A DNA stretch of 10,289 bases from Desulfuromonadaceae bacterium (GTDB taxonomy: Bacteria; Desulfobacterota; Desulfuromonadia; Desulfuromonadales; Geopsychrobacteraceae), in assembly GCA_030639985.1 (NCBI GenBank), contig DAOWKG010000278.1:1-10289 (forward strand), given 5' to 3'. The notes beneath the pieces were generated by a model. It ran no database searches. It had not been told where the DNA came from and worked only from the letters and a program-made list of their open reading frames with translations. The stretch's first letter is position 1, and every line of letters starts with the position of its first letter. The position numbers were made by a program, and so were the translations under genes. Shown one piece after another: positions 1 through 7,169 of this stretch.

Positions 1-490
1 TCAACATTTCATCGGCTTCATCAATAACAACACAGCTGATTTTATCAAGTTTTAGTGTGCCACGGCGCAAATGGTCTTGAATCCGACCCGGCGTACCAAC
101 AACTGCCTGCACTCCACGGCTTAGTTGGCGTAATTGTTGCCCCATATTTTGTCCACCATAGACCGGTAAAACCTGAAACCCTTTGAGGTGACGTGCGTAG
201 GTTTGCATCGCTTCAGCAACCTGCAATGCCAGTTCACGGGTAGGGGTCAGTACCAGAATTTGTGGCGCTTTCAGCTTGGGGTTCAGGCGGCTGAGCAATG
301 GTAACGAAAAAGCAGCAGTCTTACCGGTACCGGTTTGAGCCTGTCCAAGTAAGTCCCGACCTTCTAGTAGCGGAGGGATACTTTGGGTTTGAATCGGTGT
401 AGGGGTTTCGTAACCGATTTCATTTATAACTTTGTATACCGATGGGTTGAGATTTAGATCTTCAAATGATGGAGAATTTTCTTCGGACAT
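1..490 (-). CDS. DEAD-box ATP-dependent RNA helicase, N-terminal part (cut by left edge)
   Basis: The first 163 residues of a DEAD-box RNA helicase, an enzyme that uses ATP to remodel RNA duplexes in ribosome assembly or mRNA decay. Reading the minus strand from the ATG at 490-488 gives the RecA-like domain 1 motifs in order: Q motif with Q34 (PTPIQ), Walker A AQTGTGKT at residues 51-58, motif Ia PTREL at 83-87, GG at 112-113, motif Ib TPGR at 133-136 and motif II DEAD at 157-160. The frame is open to position 1, so domain 2 and any C-terminal RNA-binding extension lie outside the window and the subfamily (DeaD/CsdA, RhlE, DbpA or other) cannot be fixed. The start is supported by AGGA a few bases upstream on the minus strand and by the short acidic N-terminus usual before the Q motif. 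The gene is divergent from the secreted-protein gene. Confidence 0.95.
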   Translation of the reverse strand, partial: MSEENSPSFEDLNLNPSVYKVINEIGYETPTPIQTQSIPPLLEGRDLLGQAQTGTGKTAAFSLPLLSRLNPKLKAPQILVLTPTRELALQVAEAMQTYARHLKGFQVLPVYGGQNMGQQLRQLSRGVQAVVGTPGRIQDHLRRGTLKLDKISCVVIDEADEML

Positions 491-789
491 ATTTTTCCTA
501 TTGTTCGTTGATGTGTTGATTTTGGCAAAAGATGCGTACAATAGCGTAGTTAGCGTTTTTGTGCTAGTAATTAATTGGTAATTCTTTTGAATCGTATATG
601 AATGGATCAGAAAAATATTAGTTATGCATCGGTTTTAGTAGAATTATTAACATTGAATTTGCTATGTGACATTGATGTGATATGTTTTCAAGTATTGCAT
701 TCGCATGAATTGTTGTAGATCTAAATTAATTCCTGTTCGTATTGTTAGTAAGTTGTTTTACGCATTTGATTCAGTCTAAGGAGAAAACT
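491..789. other. AT-rich divergent intergenic spacer
   Basis: This 299-bp stretch separates the leftward helicase gene from the rightward secreted-protein gene and must carry both promoters. I see no reading frame with a credible ribosome site, no strong inverted repeat and no -35/-10 pair close enough to consensus to call on either strand. The helicase start may have a long 5' leader, as some cold-inducible DEAD-box genes do, but the sequence alone does not show this. Confidence 0.6.
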
Positions 790-1830
790 ATGGGTTTGAT
801 TGGAAAGAAACTGGTTGTTGTTCTGCTGCTTGTGCTTTTTGGTGCTGTCAGTAGTTATGCTGGGCTTACTCCGGTAAAGCAGTTAGCACCTGTAGGGGTG
901 AAATCAATGTCGGTACCGGTTTTGAATGTAAATAAGCAGCCGGTAAAATTAGCGATTGATTTTCCTAGATCTGGTGGAACTGTATGGGATGGCAAAGTAG
1001 TAAATATCAGATGGCATGTTTTATCTGGCTCAGTTGATAAAACTGATAAAATTGACATTGTGTTACTTAAGAATAACCAGGTTGTTAATACCATTGCCCG
1101 TGGCGTAAGCATTACTTTACCGAACTATTATGCATGGCATGCAAAAGCTACTGGTGGAGGTCGTACTTCTGTGGGTGTCTATCGTATTAAAATGTTACAC
1201 AGTAGGACTTCGCAGATGCTGGCTATTACGGGTAATTTTTCGATTAAATCACCTGCCGCAGTTACAAAATTTAAAATAATTACACCCTCAGCTGGGTCAA
1301 CATCTCATTGGTGCCAGGGTCGTAGTTATTTAATCAGGTGGGAAACTGAAAATCCAATACCAGGGACGTACTCAATTGATCTGTTTGATGAATCAACTGG
1401 AATGGTAGTGAAACCTATTGCTGCCAGTGTTCAATCAACTGGGAGTTTTAATTTTAATGTCCCTGCTATAGGGAATATTGTAGGTTCCGGCTATAAACTC
1501 AGATTCAAAAACTCTTTTTGGGATTGGAAAAATGCTTACATTCTATATCACAATGCCCCATATAGTACCGGCAAATTGTATGCTGCAAATATTGGGAACC
1601 AATTGACCGTGTCAATGACGCAACATTGTCCCGTCTCTTCTCCCATTTCAATCCAATTGCTGGATCAAAATCGTCAGTTTGTTGATACTATTGCCAGTGG
1701 TATTCCTTCGCAAAATGGGAACATTGAGAGAACTTTTAATTATTCAGTTCCACAATTGACCCCGGGAAAATATTATGTGCGGGTAACTGATGGGGTTCAG
1801 CACTTCGATGAAGACCTGGATCTGCACTGA
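790..1830 (+). CDS. Secreted protein with three tandem Ig-like/Kre9-KNH-like beta-sandwich segments, function unknown
   Basis: A 346-residue exported protein of unknown function. The ATG at 790 is preferred over the in-frame ATG at 742 because AAGGAG ends 7 bases before it and because it begins a classical signal peptide: basic GKK at residues 5-7, hydrophobic core at about 8-20, and SYA at 22-24 as the likely signal peptidase I site. The mature part reads as three similar segments. The first (about 53-153) has the pattern I-D-F-P-x-S-G-G-T-x-W-x-G and then IRWH. The second (about 161-256) has IITPSAGS, W174-C175 and IRWE. The third (about 270-346) has ISIQLLDQN and ends with YYVRVTDG. The first two resemble the Kre9/KNH-type beta-sandwich (PF10342) often found in bacterial surface or secreted proteins. 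Only two cysteines, C175 and C280, are visible in the mature chain. I see no catalytic motif, transmembrane anchor or sorting signal at the C-terminus, so a periplasmic or extracellular binding or structural role is an inference. Confidence 0.85.
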   Translation: MGLIGKKLVVVLLLVLFGAVSSYAGLTPVKQLAPVGVKSMSVPVLNVNKQPVKLAIDFPRSGGTVWDGKVVNIRWHVLSGSVDKTDKIDIVLLKNNQVVNTIARGVSITLPNYYAWHAKATGGGRTSVGVYRIKMLHSRTSQMLAITGNFSIKSPAAVTKFKIITPSAGSTSHWCQGRSYLIRWETENPIPGTYSIDLFDESTGMVVKPIAASVQSTGSFNFNVPAIGNIVGSGYKLRFKNSFWDWKNAYILYHNAPYSTGKLYAANIGNQLTVSMTQHCPVSSPISIQLLDQNRQFVDTIASGIPSQNGNIERTFNYSVPQLTPGKYYVRVTDGVQHFDEDLDLH

Positions 1831-1856
1831 AACCTTCATATTTATGGTGAAAATTA

Positions 1857-1889
1857 TGCCCCCTTTCCCGTTGGGAGAGGGGGCATTTT
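1857..1889. terminator. Rho-independent terminator, probably bidirectional, between convergent genes
   Basis: Positions 1857-1869 pair with 1873-1885 in a 13-bp stem with a single G-U wobble and a 3-base loop. The stem includes a run of five G-C pairs, and TTTT follows at 1886-1889 on the plus strand. It starts 27 bases after the secreted-protein stop and lies just beyond the stop of the convergent exporter gene. On the minus strand the trailing T-run is weaker (ATAATTTT), so termination is likely best for the plus-strand gene. Confidence 0.88.
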
Positions 1890-1893
1890 AAAT

Positions 1894-4392
1894 TTAGCTC
1901 CGACCTTTCCATTTTATCAATAGAATAGGTAGTAGGGTCAAATTAGCAAACATGGCAATCAACATCGCTAAGCCGGTGAACAGTCCAAAATAGATAGTTG
2001 GAATAAAATTCGACATGGTCAAGATTGAAAAACCGATAATGATGGTGATTGAGGTGTAGTACATAGCCCGACCGATACTGTTGTGGCAGCGTTTCATTGC
2101 CGCCAGATAATCTCCATCAACGGTGATTTCATCGTTGAAGCGGTGGACGTAGTGGATGGTGTCATCAACAGCTATTCCAATAGTAATAGCGGCAATAGTT
2201 ATGGTCATAATATCGAGGGGGATATTAAGTAGTCCCATCAAGCCGAGTACCATTCCTGCCGATATCAAGTTGGGAATAATGGAGATGATTGCCAGTCGTA
2301 GTGAACGGAACTGGATAAAAAACATCACCATAATTACCAGAAAAACCACCCCGATTGTCATGATTTGCGAACTGAACAGACTCTGCAGCACGTTGTTATA
2401 GAGAACGAACATCCCGGTGAGGTGAATCTGCTCCGGTTTGATTTGAAACTTGTCGGTCAAATCAGAGCGGATTTTTTCCAACAAAGCGGCACGGCGCAGG
2501 TCGGGATGTGAATCGATTATGCGCATGGAAAAGCGTACCTGATTACCATCTTCGGCCATGTAGGGGTGAAACAGTGATTCACTGATAACTTTGGGTAGTT
2601 TTTTATGGATAACCGCCAAAGTAATGTTGTCGAGGGGGGCATCTTCGTTAAGCTGTTGCATCATGGTTAACGTGGTTGCCATCGATAATACTTTGCCGGT
2701 TTCTGGTAGTTGATCGAGATATTTGTGAATTTTTTGCAGGGTATCGATCTGGTAATTGTTATACCAATAACTGCTGCCCGAAAGCCCGGCTTCGGCTTCT
2801 TCATCAGCGAAGAAATCATCGGCAAATGGGTCATCTTCGATTGCCGCATTATCTTCAGCCTGTTTGGTAAAGAAGTCGGGATCAGCATCAATAATGAGAT
2901 CTAGCGGGGTGGTGCCACCGAGTTGTCGATCGATTAATTCCATCCCCTGATAAATTTCGGTGGTCGGTTTAAAATAATCGATAAAACGATTTTCAACGGT
3001 TAATTTGGCAATGCCGATAGCGCTAAAAACTGCCAGGAGAACAAATAACGCCAAGGTGAAATTGCCACGATTCTCTACCCAATGGGCGCAGGTACGGGTC
3101 AATTTGCCGGTGATATCGAAACTTGGGATGAATTGGACCGGGTTTTTATAGAGCATTAATCCAGCGGGGAAAATAACAAATGAAATCAATAGAGCAAAGC
3201 TGATACCAATTGCCATCATCCAACCAAAATCGATAACCGGGCGGATATCACTGGTCAATAACGAGGCGAAGGCAACGATGGTGGTCAATGCTGTATAAAT
3301 GCTGGGAATTGCCTTGCTGCGCACCATCTCTTTGACCATTGTGGCATGGCTGGCACCGGGAATTTCATCGAATAGTTCATTGTAACGAACGATCAAATGG
3401 ACACAAAGTGACAGGGTGATGATTAGCAGCAGGGAGGTGAAGTTGGATGAGACCACTGTTACTTTCCAACCGACTATACCGAGAAAGCCAAACATAAAGA
3501 TAACGCTGGCAAAACAACAGACCATTGGTAGCACTACCCAGCGTACTTTACGGAATATCAGGAACAGCATCGACACCAGAAATACCAGTACGCCGATGCC
3601 AAAGGCAGTTAGATCATGACGGATGAAGTCAATCATGTCGGCGACAATCATCGGCACGCCACCGAGGAATAATTCGCTATGTTGCTGGTGCTGTTTCATG
3701 ATGGCGCGGATTGTGGCGATATCGGTAGCTTCTCGATCGGCAACAACCTGGCTGTAGTCGGCAAACTTGGCACTTACGAGTTTGAGTTTGATTTCATCTT
3801 CAGCTGACAGGGGAGCATTAAGTCGCTTTTCACGTATTTCATTTCTTTGCTGTAGTAGTGAATGGTAAATGGTGTCACGTTTGAACACCACTTGTAGTGC
3901 CGAGGTTTTGCCATCGGGGCTGACCAACAGGTTGCTGTAAAAGGGACTGGTTTTAAATTCCTGTCGAACCAGCTCTATGTCTATATCTGGGGTTTCAAGG
4001 GTGCGAATTTCATTTTTGAGATCACCCAAGGTCAGACGTGGGCTGTCAATCAAGGGGACATCAAGGATACTTAGTACTGAATCGACCCGTTCAATTTGTA
4101 GCAGACTGTCACGCAATGTTCTCAGGTCATTGAGAGTTTCGGGTGCATAAAGGTCGGCTTTTGGTGAGTAACTGATAACCAGAAAGTCGGCGGTGCCATA
4201 TTTGACGTTGTTGGCGCGGAAGTACTTTAAATCTTGGTCGTTTTCCAGTAATAACGAATCGGCTGAAGCATCAAGGTGGAAATGTTTTGCATAAGCACCA
4301 ACACTGAGAACTATAAATAACATCAAGATGATGGCGATAACCGGGTGTCGCAGAATGGTACGATCATAAATTTTTAGTAGTAAGCTAGTCAT
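1894..4392 (-). CDS. RND-superfamily exporter, MMPL/COG1033-like inner-membrane protein
   Basis: An 832-residue membrane protein with the two-fold RND topology: about 12 hydrophobic segments (near residues 17-36, 262-281, 285-306, 316-335, 362-381, 389-412, 443-463, 676-694, 699-722, 725-742, 774-793, 799-826) and two large periplasmic loops, about 37-260 and 464-675. The second membrane bundle carries GIAVDDTIHYVHRF from residue 739, with the D743-D744 pair that in RND proteins belongs to the proton relay. The matching first-half segment (LSLCVHLIVRYNE, about 327-339) has no such acidic pair. Length and motifs fit the predicted exporters of COG1033, which are shorter than AcrB-type pumps and act without an obvious adaptor. 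No membrane-fusion or outer-membrane channel gene is adjacent, so the cargo (lipid, hopanoid or other hydrophobic compound) is unknown. The second loop holds a very acidic stretch at about 518-535. The ATG at 4392-4390 has only a modest GGAA ribosome site. Confidence 0.9.
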   Translation of the reverse strand: MTSLLLKIYDRTILRHPVIAIILMLFIVLSVGAYAKHFHLDASADSLLLENDQDLKYFRANNVKYGTADFLVISYSPKADLYAPETLNDLRTLRDSLLQIERVDSVLSILDVPLIDSPRLTLGDLKNEIRTLETPDIDIELVRQEFKTSPFYSNLLVSPDGKTSALQVVFKRDTIYHSLLQQRNEIREKRLNAPLSAEDEIKLKLVSAKFADYSQVVADREATDIATIRAIMKQHQQHSELFLGGVPMIVADMIDFIRHDLTAFGIGVLVFLVSMLFLIFRKVRWVVLPMVCCFASVIFMFGFLGIVGWKVTVVSSNFTSLLLIITLSLCVHLIVRYNELFDEIPGASHATMVKEMVRSKAIPSIYTALTTIVAFASLLTSDIRPVIDFGWMMAIGISFALLISFVIFPAGLMLYKNPVQFIPSFDITGKLTRTCAHWVENRGNFTLALFVLLAVFSAIGIAKLTVENRFIDYFKPTTEIYQGMELIDRQLGGTTPLDLIIDADPDFFTKQAEDNAAIEDDPFADDFFADEEAEAGLSGSSYWYNNYQIDTLQKIHKYLDQLPETGKVLSMATTLTMMQQLNEDAPLDNITLAVIHKKLPKVISESLFHPYMAEDGNQVRFSMRIIDSHPDLRRAALLEKIRSDLTDKFQIKPEQIHLTGMFVLYNNVLQSLFSSQIMTIGVVFLVIMVMFFIQFRSLRLAIISIIPNLISAGMVLGLMGLLNIPLDIMTITIAAITIGIAVDDTIHYVHRFNDEITVDGDYLAAMKRCHNSIGRAMYYTSITIIIGFSILTMSNFIPTIYFGLFTGLAMLIAMFANLTLLPILLIKWKGRS

Positions 4393-4457
4393 GTAAGTTC
4401 CGTAGGCGATCAGGTTTCAATACTTATAAAATCAAATAATTACCCATTCTAACACAA

Positions 4458-4493
4458 AAGAAAAGCCCCGATTGTATAACCGGGGCTTTTCTT
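4458..4493 (-). terminator. Rho-independent terminator of the fumarase gene
   Basis: A perfect 13-bp inverted repeat: AAGAAAAGCCCCG at 4458-4470 and its complement at 4481-4493, with a 10-base loop. Read on the minus strand, a GC-rich stem base is followed by TTTTCTTTTG, a good U-tract. It lies 28 bases past the fumarase stop and upstream of the exporter start, so the exporter is probably transcribed separately. Its A/T arms make it symmetric enough to work in either direction. Confidence 0.92.
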
Positions 4494-4509
4494 ACGCAAA
4501 TATATGTAG

Positions 4510-4525
4510 TGTAGTTTAAACTACA
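4510..4525. repeat. Perfect 16-bp palindrome spanning the fumarase stop codon
   Basis: TGTAGTTTAAACTACA is its own reverse complement. It includes the TAG stop (complement at 4521-4523) and lies upstream of the terminator in the direction of fumarase transcription. It could fold into a weak AT-rich hairpin at the 3' end of the mRNA. No function is known from the sequence, and coincidence is quite possible. Confidence 0.5.
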
Positions 4526-6140
4526 TGCCGATTTTCTTGAAGAAATCGTTGCCTTTATCATCAACCAGAACGAATGCCGGGAAGTTTTCAACTTCGATCT
4601 TCCAAACTGCTTCCATTCCCAGCTCTTCAAAATCAAGACATTCAACCTTCTTGATATTTTCTTCAGCCAAAATAGCTGCTGGACCACCGATCGAACCGAG
4701 ATAGAAACCTTTGTGTTTGGCACAAGCATCAGTGACTTGCTGGCTTCGGTTGCCTTTGGCAATCATGACCATGGAGCCGCCATTAGCTTGAAGCAGGTCA
4801 ACATAGCTATCCATTCTACCCGCTGTAGTTGGGCCAAATGAACCGGATGCTTTGCCGGCTGGAGTCTTGGCTGGGCCAGCATAGTAAATTGGGTGCTTTT
4901 TGAGATAATCGGGAAGCTCATTGCCACTATCGAGAATCTCTTTGAATTTAGAGTGGGCAATATCACGACCAACAATGATGGTACCGTTCAAGCGCAATGG
5001 GGAACCAACTTCAAGTTTGGTCAATTGTGCCAGAATTTCAGTCATTGGCAGGTTCAGATCAATTGGTGTACCAAGGCTTTTCTGGGTGCGTAACTCTTCT
5101 GGAATCAAGCGACTTGGATTGCGATCCATCTCTTCAACAAAAAGGCCATCCTTGGTGATTTTTGCTTTGATATTACGGTCAGCGGAACAAGATACTGCCA
5201 TCCCTACCGGACAAGATGCGCCGTGGCGAGGCAACCGGATGATACGGACATCATGGGCAAAATATTTGCCGCCGAATTGTGCGCCGATACCCAGTTCTTG
5301 AGCCATCTTCAGTACTTTGTTTTCTAGTTCAATATCGCGGAACGCTTGACCGTGCTCATTACCCTCAGTAGGTAACTCATCCAGATAGCGAGCGGTTGCA
5401 AGCTTGACGGTTTTCATGCAGGCATCAGCAGAAGTGCCGCCAATTACAAATGCTAAGTGGTACGGCGGGCAGGCTGCTGTGCCGATAGTTTTCATTTTTT
5501 GTAGCAGGTATTTTTCCAGGCTATCAGGATTAAGTAATGCTTTAGTTTCCTGAAACAGCATGGATTTGTTGGCCGAGCCACCACCTTTGGCGATAAACAG
5601 GAACTTGTAGGCATCACCTTCGGTAGCATAGAGGTCGATCTGGGCTGGCAGGTTGGTGCCGGTGTTCTTTTCTTTGTACATATCGAGAGCTACGGTCTGG
5701 CTGTAGCGGAGGTTTTCTTCGGTGTAGGTTTTAAAAACGCCAGCAGAAATCTGTTCGGCATCATTGGCGCCAGTCCAGACCTGCTGCCCTTTTTTGGCGA
5801 CAATTGTGGCAGTACCGGTGTCCTGACAGAGAGGAAGCTCGAAAAGTGCTGAAATCTCGGCATTACGCAAAAATGCCATTGCTACCATTTTGTCATTATC
5901 TGAAGCATCTGCATCGGTGAGAATTTTAGCAACTTGCTCATTGTGACTGGGGCGCAACAGGAAAGATACATCCCGCATTGCGGTGCCAGAGAGGATTGCT
6001 AACGCTTGTGGATCAACCTTGAGGACATCCTTACCGTCAAACTTCTCTACGCTGACAAATTTTTCGGAACCTTCAATTTTGTAGTACTTGGTTGGGTCTG
6101 GACCCAGTGGCATTGGATCCTGATACTTGAAATCTGGCAT
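4521..6140 (-). CDS. fum: Fumarate hydratase, class I ([4Fe-4S] type, FumA/FumB-like)
   Basis: A 539-residue class I fumarase, which interconverts fumarate and malate in the citric acid cycle using an oxygen-sensitive [4Fe-4S] cluster. The alpha part has [10 protein letters not shown] with C105, AACPPYH with C224 and [12 protein letters not shown] with C318. These three cysteines fall at the same numbers as the cluster ligands of E. coli FumA. The C-terminal beta part has [14 protein letters not shown] at 433-446 and ends in FFKKIGM, so the protein is the fused full-length form (E. coli FumA is 548 residues). The frame is open upstream to an ATG at 6194, but the start at 6140-6138 is chosen because AAGGAG lies 8 bases before it and because the predicted -10 box at 6197-6202 would put the 6194 codon at the transcription start. 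It is divergent from the Fe-S assembly operon and shares its regulatory spacer, which suits an Fe-S enzyme. Confidence 0.96.
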   Translation of the reverse strand: MPDFKYQDPMPLGPDPTKYYKIEGSEKFVSVEKFDGKDVLKVDPQALAILSGTAMRDVSFLLRPSHNEQVAKILTDADASDNDKMVAMAFLRNAEISALFELPLCQDTGTATIVAKKGQQVWTGANDAEQISAGVFKTYTEENLRYSQTVALDMYKEKNTGTNLPAQIDLYATEGDAYKFLFIAKGGGSANKSMLFQETKALLNPDSLEKYLLQKMKTIGTAACPPYHLAFVIGGTSADACMKTVKLATARYLDELPTEGNEHGQAFRDIELENKVLKMAQELGIGAQFGGKYFAHDVRIIRLPRHGASCPVGMAVSCSADRNIKAKITKDGLFVEEMDRNPSRLIPEELRTQKSLGTPIDLNLPMTEILAQLTKLEVGSPLRLNGTIIVGRDIAHSKFKEILDSGNELPDYLKKHPIYYAGPAKTPAGKASGSFGPTTAGRMDSYVDLLQANGGSMVMIAKGNRSQQVTDACAKHKGFYLGSIGGPAAILAEENIKKVECLDFEELGMEAVWKIEVENFPAFVLVDDKGNDFFKKIGM

Positions 6141-6196
6141 CGTTTCGCTCCTTATTGGGATAGAATAGTGGATCATAAAATCACAAAAACGCATAT

Positions 6197-6225
6197 ATTA
6201 TAGGAGAACTTTATCTACTTGTCGA
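6197..6225 (-). promoter_or_regulatory. Sigma-70-like promoter of the fumarase gene
   Basis: On the minus strand a -35 TCGACA (6225-6220, 5/6 to consensus) is followed by a 17-base spacer and a perfect -10 TATAAT (6202-6197). Transcription would begin near 6190, giving a leader of about 50 bases before the ATG at 6140. The -35 overlaps a 10-bp palindrome, TTGTCGACAA, at 6219-6228. Confidence 0.8.
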
Positions 6226-6285
6226 CAAATAAGCACAGATAAACGTAGTAAATAGGTAGATGGGTAGTTTTTGATTTATTTTTTA

Positions 6286-6310
6286 ATACCTGACTAAAAC
6301 AGTTGAAAAT
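6286..6310 (+). promoter_or_regulatory. IscR type 1-like operator, upstream copy
   Basis: Compared with the E. coli type 1 IscR consensus (ATASYYGACTRWWW followed by YAGTCRRSTAT), this 25-base stretch agrees at 22 positions. It has ATACCTGACT at 6286-6295, AAAAC, and AGT at 6301-6303. The mismatches are at 6304 (T for C), 6307 (A for S) and 6308 (A for T). The [2Fe-2S] form of IscR binds this class of site. The box lies upstream of the predicted -35 and adjoins the second copy. Confidence 0.8.
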
Positions 6311-6333
6311 AATTGACAGAAATAGTCGGGTAT
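6309..6333 (+). promoter_or_regulatory. IscR type 1-like operator, promoter-proximal copy
   Basis: This 25-base stretch matches the type 1 IscR consensus at 23 positions. The right half, TAGTCGGGTAT at 6323-6333, is perfect. The two mismatches are A for S at 6312 and A for T at 6318. It is spaced exactly 23 bp from the first copy, overlapping it by 2 bp, and it covers the TTGACA -35 at 6313-6318. A bound repressor here would block RNA polymerase, as expected for autoregulation by the iscR gene downstream. Confidence 0.85.
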
Positions 6334-6341
6334 GATAATTC
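6313..6341 (+). promoter_or_regulatory. Predicted sigma-70 promoter of the cysE-iscR-iscS-iscU operon
   Basis: A perfect -35 TTGACA (6313-6318) is followed after 17 bases by TAATTC (6336-6341), preceded by TG at 6333-6334, which gives an extended -10. An alternative -10, GATAAT at 6334-6339, would leave a 15-base spacer. Transcription would start near 6348, leaving a leader of about 109 bases. The promoter lies within the second IscR box and just upstream of the Fur box. Confidence 0.7.
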
Positions 6342-6362
6342 TGTTCCAAATTAAATTGATAG

Positions 6363-6377
6363 TGATAAAAATTATCA
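6363..6377 (+). promoter_or_regulatory. Fur-like box (7-1-7)
   Basis: TGATAAAAATTATCA matches the 7-1-7 Fur consensus (TGATAAT, any base, ATTATCA) at 13 of the 14 specified positions. It lies about 15-30 bases downstream of the predicted operon start, a position where bound Fur would act as a roadblock or block open-complex formation. TTGATA at 6356-6361 could also be the -35 of a second promoter covered by the box, but no good -10 follows. Confidence 0.7.
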
Positions 6378-6456
6378 TTTTATGTGTTATTGTTTAGTTT
6401 TTTAATATGACATAAGCGTGTGTGACAATAGACCTGATATCGAGAGGATTAAATAG

Positions 6457-7164
6457 ATGTTTTCGCAACTCAAGGGAGAATTAAAGGTTGTCTTTGAGCG
6501 TGATCCGGCCGTGCGGAGTGTCTTTGAAATAATTTTTTGTTATCCCGGGTTTCATGTGATGGTTTCCTACCGTTTTTCTCATTGGTTGTGGAATCATAAA
6601 TTTAAATTTATGGCGCGGTTAGTGTCTCATGTCGGTCGGTTTTTGACCGGCATAGAAATACATCCCGGCGCTACCATTGGGCGGGGCTTTTTTATCGACC
6701 ATGGCATGGGTGTCGTGATCGGCGAAACTGCCGAGATTGGTGATAACTGTACGATTTATCATGGCGTAACGTTGGGGGGGACTTCGTGGGCGAAAGAGAA
6801 GCGGCATCCGACTCTGGGTAATAATGTGGTCATAGGTTCCGGGGCAAAAATACTTGGCCCTTTTACCGTTGGTGATGACAGTAAGATTGGTTCAAATTCT
6901 GTGGTGGTTAAAGAGGTTCCGGCAAATGCAACAGTAGTGGGGATTCCCGGGCGGATAGTACTGTCCGGCGAAAAACGGAGTGGGGTTGATCTGCAACACG
7001 ATAAACTTCCTGATCCGGTTGCCAAAGCAGTTGGATGCCTATTTGACCAAATTGGCCGACTTGAGAATCAGATTGAAGCGTTACAGGATAGTCAGGAAAA
7101 ATTGCAGCATAAACTCGCCAATTATGAAAAAAACGATGCTGGTGAGTTGGTAAAAGAGGGGTAA
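6457..7164 (+). CDS. cysE: Serine O-acetyltransferase, short EpsC-type
   Basis: A 235-residue serine acetyltransferase that makes O-acetylserine from serine and acetyl-CoA, the carbon precursor of cysteine. The left-handed beta-helix hexapeptide repeats run from about residue 65 to 168: [62 protein letters not shown]. Aligned by hand with E. coli CysE, the general base is H82 next to D81, and the E. coli dyad residue D143 is E67 here, a common substitution in short enzymes. The long helical N-terminal domain of E. coli CysE (273 residues) is mostly missing. Residues about 194-225 look like a coiled coil. The chain ends in Gly and not in the terminal Ile that docks E. coli CysE onto CysK. AGAGG lies 9 bases before the ATG. 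As first gene of the operon and 5 bases from iscR, it supplies cysteine, the sulfur source for the desulfurase. Confidence 0.95.
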   Translation: MFSQLKGELKVVFERDPAVRSVFEIIFCYPGFHVMVSYRFSHWLWNHKFKFMARLVSHVGRFLTGIEIHPGATIGRGFFIDHGMGVVIGETAEIGDNCTIYHGVTLGGTSWAKEKRHPTLGNNVVIGSGAKILGPFTVGDDSKIGSNSVVVKEVPANATVVGIPGRIVLSGEKRSGVDLQHDKLPDPVAKAVGCLFDQIGRLENQIEALQDSQEKLQHKLANYEKNDAGELVKEG

Positions 7165-7169
7165 ATTTA

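Larger units (their letters stand above)
6141..6456. other. Regulatory spacer between fumarase and the Fe-S assembly operon
   Basis: This 316-bp AT-rich spacer has no gene. From left to right it carries the fumarase leader and promoter (6197-6225), two adjoining IscR-like operators (6286-6333), the operon promoter (about 6313-6341), a Fur-like box (6363-6377) and a leader of about 100 bases before cysE. I looked for a T-box or other cysteine-responsive leader before cysE and saw no recognisable conserved element or terminator hairpin. Confidence 0.75.

Noticed and set aside
742..789. Upstream in-frame ATG that would add 16 residues to the secreted protein
   Set aside because: No ribosome site precedes 742, and the added residues would bury the signal peptide. 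AAGGAG before 790 and the clean signal sequence favour 790.
855..1112. 85-codon minus-strand frame inside the secreted-protein gene
   Set aside because: It lies wholly antisense to a gene with a signal peptide and recognisable domain signatures, and its product shows no family signature.
2156..3619. Short plus- and minus-strand frames inside the exporter gene
   Set aside because: They overlap strongly conserved transmembrane and RND motif coding sequence and have no ribosome site or family features.
4424..4762. 112-codon minus-strand frame overlapping the end of fumarase and the terminator
   Set aside because: It is an out-of-frame shadow of the fumarase C-terminus and runs through the terminator hairpin.
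4921..5301. 126-codon plus-strand frame antisense to fumarase
   Set aside because: It lies opposite the conserved cluster-ligand region of fumarase and has no independent support.
6141..6194. Fumarase start at 6194
   Set aside because: The -10 box at 6197-6202 would make this codon part of the transcription start region, and AAGGAG sits before the ATG at 6140, where the family's N-terminus begins.
6348..6456. Possible T-box or riboswitch leader before cysE
   Set aside because: No specifier stem, T-box sequence, terminator/antiterminator pair or other recognisable conserved leader could be seen in about 109 bases.
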